Of a stretch of 11,732 bases of DNA, positions 7,229 to 11,732 are shown piece by piece. Every line of letters begins with the position of its first letter. Position 1 is the first letter of the stretch. Origin of the DNA: an uncultured beta proteobacterium (GTDB lineage Bacteria > Pseudomonadota > Gammaproteobacteria > Burkholderiales > Burkholderiaceae_C); contig CAIQEX010000152.1 of assembly GCA_903870955.1 (NCBI GenBank), positions 1-11,732 of the forward strand, given 5' to 3'. Made by a program: the position numbers and the translations under genes. Below the pieces are notes generated by a model. That model did not search any database. It saw nothing but the letters and a program-made list of their open reading frames with translations, and had not been told where the DNA came from.

Positions 7229-7486
7229 TCAGAGTTGTCCGTATTCCGTGGTGTTTGAGTAAACAAAAGCACAGTTTTCAGACCAGCCTTGTGGCACATC
7301 ACAGTTATAGAGCTTACCTGCCCGACAGGCCATACAGACCATAGAACGAAAGTGCGTAAGCTCCCCCGGCGTCGTAGACACCGTAGTGGACGCTTCATCG
7401 ACGGCTTTTTGCACCAAAACAAGCAGCTGATTTTCGACTGCCATGTCCGGGTTTCTTCTGAGATGCTTTCCAATGGCTTCCGCCAA
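7229..7486 (-). CDS. Small cysteine-containing hypothetical protein, 85 aa
   Basis: I do not recognise this protein. Its start is set by AGGGAGG (7501-7495, minus strand) 8 nt before a TTG at 7486; an earlier in-frame TTG at 7534 has a poorer site, and the first ATG at 7444 lacks one. The N-terminal half is an amphipathic helix (AVENQLLVLVQKAVDEAS). The C-terminal half carries four cysteines, C51-x2-C54, C62 and C72, in a context (FRSMVCMACRAGK...YNC...ENC) that could bind zinc or form disulfides. No signal peptide is visible, so a cytoplasmic metal site is more likely than disulfides. The inverted repeats at 7533-7560 lie just upstream. Confidence 0.5.
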   Translation of the reverse strand: MAEAIGKHLRRNPDMAVENQLLVLVQKAVDEASTTVSTTPGELTHFRSMVCMACRAGKLYNCDVPQGWSENCAFVYSNTTEYGQL

Positions 7487-7532
7487 GGTATCAGCCTCCC
7501 TACGTTCCCAATTTGCCAATGGAAATCCCTTC

Positions 7533-7560
7533 AAACGAATTTATCGTTTCCTTGAAACGA
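7533..7560. repeat. Three alternating AAACGA half-sites, possible operator
   Basis: AAACGA (7533-7538), TCGTTT (7544-7549) and AAACGA (7555-7560) form two overlapping inverted repeats. The second is extended to TCGTTTC-CTT-GAAACGA, a 17-bp palindrome with a 3-nt centre. The array sits 47-74 nt upstream of the preferred start of the small cysteine protein and could be a binding site for its regulator. No T-run follows in either direction, so a terminator is unlikely. Confidence 0.4.
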
Positions 7561-7656
7561 CTGTAGCACCTGCAAGGCAATATAGGCAACAGAAGACCCT
7601 AGAAAACCGATATCCAGAGACTTCATTGCCCCCCCACGCAAGCCAAAAATAGGGGG

Positions 7657-10113
7657 TCACCTTTTTTGCACCTCAGCCCAATCGGCATTCTGAGTCCATG
7701 CCCTGGCCCAACCCGGAATATCGCTGCCAGGCATTGGGCGCGCTATACCGTAGCCTTGCGCCAATTCGCACCCCAGCGCCAAAAGTGCCTGGCCATGCGC
7801 CAGGGTTTCAACACCCTCCGCGATGACCTCCCGATTAAAAGCCCGTGCAAGACCGATCACCCCCTTAAGAATGGCGAGATCGTCTGCATCCTCGAGCATG
7901 TCACGTACGAAGCTTTGGTCTATCTTCAGTTGTGTCACTGGCAGACGCCTGAGGTACGTTAACGAGGAGTAGCCCGTGCCGAAATCGTCAAGTGAAAAGT
8001 CCACCCCCAGTTTCTTGCACTCACGGATGACCTTGGCAACCTGTACCAAGTCCTCCAATGCACTGGTTTCCAGCACCTCCAAGCTGAGTTGATGGCGTAC
8101 CAGTTCTGTATGTTTGAACAGCTCATTTTTCAGCTTTTCGACGAAATCCGGCTGTTGCAGTTGCAATGCGCTCACGTTCGCACTTACGGCAAGACGCAGT
8201 CCGGTTTTCTGCCACTGCGCCATCTGATCCAGGCAACTACGGATCACCCAATCACCCAGGTCGACGGCAAGGGGTTGATTTTCCAGGATCGGCAAAAATG
8301 CAGCGGGTGGCAGCAATCCGCGGTCCGGATGCCGCCAGCGAATCAACGCCTCAACCCCTTCAATCGCGCCGGTACGCATGTTGACCTTGGGCTGGTAATG
8401 CAAAAGAAGCTCTTTGCCATACAAGGCCCTGCGCAGCCGGTCCAGACTTTCATGAAGACCGCGCGAACTCTGATCCTTGTCATCATCAAACAGGTGATAC
8501 CGGTTCTTTCCTGCAATTTTGGCCTGGTACATCGCATGGTCTGCTTGGCGAAGCAATTGCTCGGCATCGATGTCTTCGGTCTGCGGATAGAAGGTGGCGC
8601 CAACACTCGCAGTGACGTGCACCTGGTGCGTATCGTGCGCTAGCGGCTCTGACGCGGCGACAAGCAGTCGGGTCAGCAAGTTAATGCTGTCGGCTGTTCC
8701 GTCCAAATCATTCAGTACGGCAACAAACTCATCCCCGCCGATGCGCGAAAGTGTGTCCCCATCCCGTAGCGCATGTTTCATGCGGTCGGCGACATGGATT
8801 AACAGGTAGTCGCCGACATCGTGCCCGTGGGCATCGTTGATCGCTTTGAAGCCGTCTAGATCGACGTAGAGAATGGCGACTTTTCGCGCCCGGCGCTGTG
8901 CATGCATCATCGCTTGTTGCAGTCGGTCTGCCAGCAACAAGCGGTTAGGCAAATTGGTCAGAGGGTCAAAGTGCGCAATTTGATCCAGCCGACTCTCATG
9001 TTCTTTTGCCTTGGTGATATCCGAGAACAACCCCACGTATTGCTTGACATGGCCATGGGTATCGAGCACTGCGCTAATCGTTATTAACTCTGGATAGACC
9101 TCACCGGATTTACGCCGGTTCCATATTTCACCGCTCCAGTGCCCTTGAACCGTCAAGGCGTTCCACATCGCAGCGTAAAAGTCCTCGGTATGGCGCCCGG
9201 ATTTGAGTAAACTCGGATTGCGCCCCAAAACTTCACTGCGGGTGTAGCCAGTAATGCGTGAAAAAGCCTGATTGACTTCTATGATGCGGCCACTTTCATC
9301 GGTGACGACGATGCCCTCGCGCGCATTTTCAAACACATTGGCTGCCACCTGAAGGCGCTCCTGATTTAACTTCAGCGCCGTAATATCCCTGACAAACGCG
9401 TAAAAACGATTCCCCAGGGCCGGCACAAAAAGTACGCTGACGTCCACGTAAAAGACCGATTGGTCCTTGCGTCTGTGGCGCGCTTCAAAGCGCACATGCC
9501 CACTCTGCATCATGGTGCGCATATGTGCCGCCGCCAACTCCGGCGTCTCATCCGCTTCCAGTTCGGGAATGTGCATACCAATCAATTCATCCCGTGTGTA
9601 GCCATGCATTTTGCAAATGGCATCATTGGCTTCGATGACGCAACCCTCACCGTCGGTAATCCAAAAACCGTCCATGGATGCCTGAATCACTGCTTGGTAC
9701 TGCTTCGCGACATCCAGCGCGTGCTTGCGCTCGGTAATGTCGGTGAGTGCCACAGATACTGCAACCTTGCCGTCAAACAAAACGCGGGTGCTTTGCGTCT
9801 CGATGTCAATCTGGCTGCCGTCAACCCTAAAGAATTTTTGCTCCATGGGCGGGGTGATTCCCCCGTTTTGCAATACCGACTTCGTGCGCGCAACCACCAC
9901 GTCATGAAATTCTGGAAGCACCCAGCCCAGAACCTTTGTACCAATCACTTGCTGTGCTGTGGTTGCGCCAACCAAGCTGAGTGCAGCCGGGTTGGCATAG
10001 ATAATTTCACCCCCGTAATGCACCACCATAGCCAAAGGTGACCACTCAATCAATGGCCGATAGCGCCCATCGCCGTCTGAGTCTTCTAGCGTTGATATGG
10101 TGTGTTTGCCCAT
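7657..10113 (-). CDS. PAS-PAS-PAS-GGDEF-EAL cyclic-di-GMP signalling protein
   Basis: An 818-residue soluble cytoplasmic protein without signal peptide or membrane segments. Three PAS domains (about 20-130, 139-250, 258-375) end in the usual DIT linkers (ALTDITERK, VRDITALK, FSDITKAK) and would sense a ligand or redox state. The GGDEF domain (about 382-545) has intact G459-G-D-E-F463 and I-site R450-D-G-D453. The EAL domain (about 563-805) has E588-A-L, N646 in SANVSALQ, E689/E692 in LEVLETS, D709-D710-FGTGYSS, K730 and E766-G-V-E-T. All these are residues required for phosphodiesterase activity, so both catalytic modules may work, or GGDEF may serve as a GTP-sensing regulator of EAL. The ATG at 10113 follows AGCAGGGTTTTC, an acceptable ribosome site. 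It is a single-gene unit with a long AT-richer upstream region. Confidence 0.96.
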   Translation of the reverse strand: MGKHTISTLEDSDGDGRYRPLIEWSPLAMVVHYGGEIIYANPAALSLVGATTAQQVIGTKVLGWVLPEFHDVVVARTKSVLQNGGITPPMEQKFFRVDGSQIDIETQSTRVLFDGKVAVSVALTDITERKHALDVAKQYQAVIQASMDGFWITDGEGCVIEANDAICKMHGYTRDELIGMHIPELEADETPELAAAHMRTMMQSGHVRFEARHRRKDQSVFYVDVSVLFVPALGNRFYAFVRDITALKLNQERLQVAANVFENAREGIVVTDESGRIIEVNQAFSRITGYTRSEVLGRNPSLLKSGRHTEDFYAAMWNALTVQGHWSGEIWNRRKSGEVYPELITISAVLDTHGHVKQYVGLFSDITKAKEHESRLDQIAHFDPLTNLPNRLLLADRLQQAMMHAQRRARKVAILYVDLDGFKAINDAHGHDVGDYLLIHVADRMKHALRDGDTLSRIGGDEFVAVLNDLDGTADSINLLTRLLVAASEPLAHDTHQVHVTASVGATFYPQTEDIDAEQLLRQADHAMYQAKIAGKNRYHLFDDDKDQSSRGLHESLDRLRRALYGKELLLHYQPKVNMRTGAIEGVEALIRWRHPDRGLLPPAAFLPILENQPLAVDLGDWVIRSCLDQMAQWQKTGLRLAVSANVSALQLQQPDFVEKLKNELFKHTELVRHQLSLEVLETSALEDLVQVAKVIRECKKLGVDFSLDDFGTGYSSLTYLRRLPVTQLKIDQSFVRDMLEDADDLAILKGVIGLARAFNREVIAEGVETLAHGQALLALGCELAQGYGIARPMPGSDIPGWARAWTQNADWAEVQKR

Positions 10114-10489
10114 GAAAACCCTGCTTATTCCCTCGCCCCCTCGACTTGGTATTTACCTATTGAAAACGAGCCAAAGTCATGAAGATTTAGGGTTGGACAA
10201 TAGGCTTGCACAACTTGAGTGCACATCCCCCATTTGGGTGAAATTGGGTATTCTTTGACGTAACGCAAAAATTGAAACGCTATGGTGTTGAGGTTTGGGG
10301 GAAATTTAAATTCAAAGCTTCTTATCGGTGTCATTGCGCAATGCTGAACAAACCTTGGGTAATACTTTCGCTACAAAACGTCACATTGCCTGTCATTACT
10401 TCTGAACGCCATCCCTATAACTAAGCCCATTCGGATGCCGCTGAACAAATTCCGACACTGGTGCGTGGGCTCTCACTGGAGCCGGGACA
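10114..10489. other. Intergenic region without a convincing gene
   Basis: This 376-nt stretch is more AT-rich than the genes around it. It should contain the promoter of the PAS-GGDEF-EAL gene (minus strand), but I cannot choose a clear -35/-10 pair. A 69-codon minus-strand frame at 10125-10334 has no ribosome site and a composition unlike the neighbours, so it is not called. The right part (from about 10430) may already be degraded restriction-modification sequence: the frame beginning DAAEQIPTLVRGL is vaguely like an HsdS C-terminal region, but too short to call. Confidence 0.6.
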
Positions 10490-10588
10490 GTTCAAACGCT
10501 TTCCACCCTCCGCGACACCTTGCTCCCCCGGCTGATCACCGGCCAACTGCGACTTGCAGAAGCGGAACAACTTGTTGCTTGGGTTTGA
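10490..10588 (+). pseudogene. hsdS: 3' remnant of hsdS (type I restriction specificity subunit)
   Basis: The frame encodes VQTLSTLRDTLLPRLITGQL followed by RLAEAEQLVAWV and a stop at 10586-10588. The TLRDTLLPRLITGQLRL core is the characteristic C-terminal helix end of HsdS, the DNA-recognition subunit of type I R-M enzymes. Only about 32 codons remain; both target-recognition domains are gone, and upstream sequence in this frame shows no further HsdS similarity. Its position directly before a Fic gene and an hsdR start supports the call, since a Fic gene between hsdS and hsdR is a common arrangement. Confidence 0.75.
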
Positions 10589-10662
10589 TGCGGGCTTGGC
10601 CGCTGTGCAAGTGTTCTTTCATGCGGCGACGTGGTGTTAAAGATTTCTTTAATACCCTGTAG

Positions 10663-11307
10663 ACCCCGCCGCAAATCCCCTCCGAGATCGTGGCGCTGAT
10701 GACAGACTTGGAGCGCTTCATCAATCAGGATGACCTGTTTGACGTGGACCCGCTGATCAAAATGGCGCTCATCCACCACCAGTTCGAGAGCATCCACCCG
10801 TTCTACGATGGCAATGGCCGCACCGGCCGCATTATGAACGTGCTCTATTTGGTTAAGGAGGAGTTGCTGGAGATTCCGGTGCTGCATTTGAGCAATCACA
10901 TCGTGCGAACCAAGGCGGATTACTACCGCCTGCTTCAGACTACCCGCGACCAGGACACCTGGGAAGAATGGGTGCTTTACATGCTTGACGCAGTTGAAGT
11001 CACTGCACAGCAGACCATAAGCACTGTTCATGCTATCAAGGCCGCGCTTTTCGATTACAAGCACCGCATTCGCGACGGCTACAAGTTCTACAGCCAGGAC
11101 CTGATCAACAACCTGTTTACACACCCGTACACCAAGATAGAGTTCATCCAGCGTGATTTGCAGGTGTCCCGCATGACAGCGACCAAATACCTGGAAGCCT
11201 TGGTGGACGGTGGTTTCGTCAACAAGCAAAAAGGTGGCCGCAGCAACTACTACATCAACATCGCGCTCAACCAAATATTGGTGCAGCCAGCGCAAGGGGC
11301 TCGATGA
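10663..11307 (+). pseudogene. fic: 5'-truncated Fic-family protein (probable AMP-transferase remnant)
   Basis: Fic enzymes transfer AMP from ATP to hydroxyl side chains. The reading frame is open from 10663, right after an in-frame TAG (10660-10662), and begins TPPQIPSEIVALMTDLERF, the segment that in intact relatives follows a tyrosine (YTPP). The catalytic motif HPFYDGNGRTGR is complete (histidine at residue 36 counted from the GTG at 10690). The C-terminus is a winged-helix-like domain (FIQRDLQVSRMTATKYLEAL...GGRSNYYIN). Relatives have about 370 residues, so roughly the first 150-160, including the Fic_N part and the N-terminal inhibitory helix of class II Fic proteins, are missing. The GTG at 10690 has no ribosome site; a 205-aa product is possible but I judge the gene broken. 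It overlaps the hsdR stub by ATGA. Confidence 0.82.
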
Positions 11308-11366
11308 CCGAAGACCAACTAGAACAAGAAACCCTCGATTGGCTGAAGGATGTGGGGAGCATGTAG
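11304..11366 (+). pseudogene. hsdR: 5' stub of hsdR (type I restriction endonuclease subunit)
   Basis: The ATG overlaps the fic stop codon (ATGA, 11304-11307) and the frame reads MTEDQLEQETLDWLKDVGSM then TAG. The first 18 residues match the usual start of HsdR proteins (MTEDQLEQE-x-LxWL-x-x-VG). An intact HsdR has about 1000 residues, so this is a 5' scrap cut at around 11357. The preserved translational overlap shows that hsdS-fic-hsdR was once one operon. Confidence 0.75.
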
Positions 11367-11421
11367 GCGATACAAACCGATGTACCACAGTCTGTAAAAG
11401 CCAATTTGGAGGCACCAACAA

Positions 11422-11454
11422 AAAAGCCCGCTATCGTTTCCGTAGCGGGCTTTT
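11422..11454 (-). terminator. Terminator downstream of the tRNA-Ile2 fragment
   Basis: A perfect 12-bp stem AAAAGCCCGCTA/TAGCGGGCTTTT (11422-11433 with 11443-11454) has a 9-nt loop. Read on the minus strand it ends GCGGGCTTTTTTG, a good U-tract, and begins 22 nt after the 3' end of the tRNA fragment. It therefore probably was the terminator of the once intact tRNA gene. It can also act on the plus strand (GGGCTTTTC). Confidence 0.85.
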
Positions 11455-11475
11455 CATATCTGAAGCGGTTGTAAA

Positions 11476-11523
11476 TGGTAGGCCGTGAGTGACTTGAACA
11501 CTCGACCAAAGGATTATGAGTCC
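11476..11523 (-). other. 3' fragment of tRNA-Ile2(CAT): attachment-site scar
   Basis: On the minus strand the 48 nt comprise the 3' side of an anticodon stem-loop (GGA CTCATAA TCC, anticodon CAT in the context typical of the lysidine-modified tRNA-Ile2), the variable loop TGGTC, a perfect T-arm (GAGTG TTCAAGT CACTC), the 3' acceptor strand ACGGCCT, A and CCA. The D-arm and the 5' acceptor strand (expected AGGCCGT) are absent: upstream is AT-rich DNA with no D-loop motif. Such half genes arise when an integrase recombines into a tRNA gene. The missing 5' half lies on the side where the integrase gene starts, so the element extends to the right and the host chromosome to the left. Confidence 0.8.
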
Positions 11524-11545
11524 CAATTTTTAAGTATTTCATAGT

Positions 11546-11686
11546 GTTGATTAACGCAGTAGAATCCTTATAAATCAACAGCTTAACGCAACCGGCATGG
11601 ATGTAATCACAGTGTAGGCGTTGATTGATATTCGCCTTAATAGGGCAAAAGTGGCTACACAGTGGCTACACGGGATTGAAATCAAC
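11546..11686. repeat. Four copies of GTTGATT/AATCAAC in alternating orientation
   Basis: GTTGATT at 11546-11552, AATCAAC at 11573-11579, GTTGATT at 11620-11626 and AATCAAC at 11680-11686. Three of the four extend to the octamer TGTTGATT. In addition TTAACGCA occurs directly repeated at 11551-11558 and 11583-11590. The last heptamer touches the integrase start codon. Placed between the att core and int, these are candidate integrase arm-type or excisionase/repressor sites. Confidence 0.5.
11650..11671 (+). repeat. Tandem 11-bp repeat upstream of int
   Basis: AGTGGCTACAC is repeated twice without a gap at 11650-11660 and 11661-11671, ending 15 nt before the integrase ATG. The period of about one helical turn would place two protein-binding sites on the same DNA face. 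It may overlap the int promoter. Confidence 0.6.
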
Positions 11687-11732
11687 ATGGCACGACCACG
11701 CAAAGACGCAGTAATCGACCTGAGCGAAGCAC
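11687..11732 (+). CDS. int: Tyrosine-type site-specific integrase, N-terminus only
   Basis: The last 46 nt open with ATG and encode MARPRKDAVIDLSEA before the window ends. This matches, as far as I can recall the family, the start of a group of betaproteobacterial phage/island tyrosine recombinases (MARxRKDAxxIDLSE). No catalytic part is visible, so the call leans on this N-terminus and on the context: a tRNA attachment scar and arm-site-like repeats immediately upstream. There is no clear Shine-Dalgarno; the bases before the ATG belong to the repeat AATCAAC. Confidence 0.65.
   Translation, partial: MARPRKDAVIDLSEA

Larger units (their letters stand above)
11476..11732 (+). mobile_element. 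End of an integrative element (genomic island or prophage), continuing beyond the window
   Basis: The boundary is defined by the tRNA-Ile2 3' fragment and the integrase start 163 nt beyond it, with repeat-rich DNA between. The element type cannot be told from this edge. The intact tRNA-Ile2 gene should stand at the other end. Confidence 0.7.

Noticed and set aside
7120..7473. Minus-strand open frame of 117 codons
   Set aside because: It overlaps the end of the hemerythrin gene and the small cysteine gene in another frame, with no ribosome site or family motif.
7629..7655. CCCCC/GGGGG inverted repeat after the PAS-GGDEF-EAL stop codon
   Set aside because: Only about 5-6 bp of stem with a 16-nt loop and no T-run on the minus strand; a T-run exists on the plus side, but no plus gene ends there.
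10125..10334. 69-codon minus-strand frame just upstream of the PAS-GGDEF-EAL gene
   Set aside because: No Shine-Dalgarno, composition of AT-rich non-coding DNA, and it occupies the expected promoter region.
10492..11421. 309-codon minus-strand open frame
   Set aside because: Antisense to the Fic and HsdR pieces, whose motifs (HPFYDGNGRTGR, MTEDQLEQE) are clear; the minus product shows no family features.
11476..11530. A complete second tRNA gene
   Set aside because: The 5' acceptor strand and D-arm cannot be found in the upstream AT-rich DNA; only the 3' part folds.

Overview
The window looks like chromosomal DNA of a betaproteobacterium, most likely from the Comamonadaceae (Rhodoferax-like). 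The reasons are moderately GC-rich coding regions, the style of the chemoreceptor and of the PAS/GGDEF/EAL proteins, and an integrase N-terminus typical of that group. This placement comes from pattern recognition, not from a database search.

Layout. (a) 84-1955, minus strand: an exported six-repeat beta-propeller protein of unknown role and an exported alpha-carbonic-anhydrase-like protein. The latter keeps the zinc triad but lacks two conserved second-shell glutamates and the usual N-terminal segment. (b) 2123-4141, plus strand: a small unknown protein, an FNR/DNR-like box, and a chemoreceptor (MCP) whose periplasmic domain carries a CxxCH haem motif. (c) 4152-4282: a complete tRNA-Arg(ACG) on the minus strand with its -10 box and terminator. 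(d) 4360-6277, plus strand: an MFS transporter followed 4 nt later by a membrane-anchored diguanylate cyclase that must use a non-ATG start. (e) 6298-7486: a small unknown gene, a bacteriohemerythrin and a small cysteine-containing protein, with possible operator-like repeats. (f) 7657-10113, minus strand: a large PAS-PAS-PAS-GGDEF-EAL protein with intact motifs in both catalytic domains.

(g) 10490-11366: the debris of a type I restriction-modification locus. An hsdS tail, a 5'-truncated fic gene and a 20-codon hsdR stub still stand in operon order, with the ATGA overlap between fic and hsdR preserved. (h) 11422-11732: the edge of an integrated mobile element. It consists of a terminator, the 3' part only of a tRNA-Ile2(CAT) gene acting as an attachment-site scar, about 160 bp packed with short repeats, and the first 15 codons of a tyrosine-recombinase-type integrase running off the window. 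The element itself lies to the right, outside the window.

Together, regions b-f form a sensory and c-di-GMP neighbourhood: a haem chemoreceptor, one c-di-GMP synthase, one dual-domain c-di-GMP enzyme and a non-haem di-iron O2-binding protein. A shared redox or oxygen theme is inferred and not shown. The least ordinary parts are the divergent carbonic anhydrase, the FNR-like box plus haem MCP, and the decayed R-M locus abutting an integration scar. I did not find a clearly new multi-gene system.
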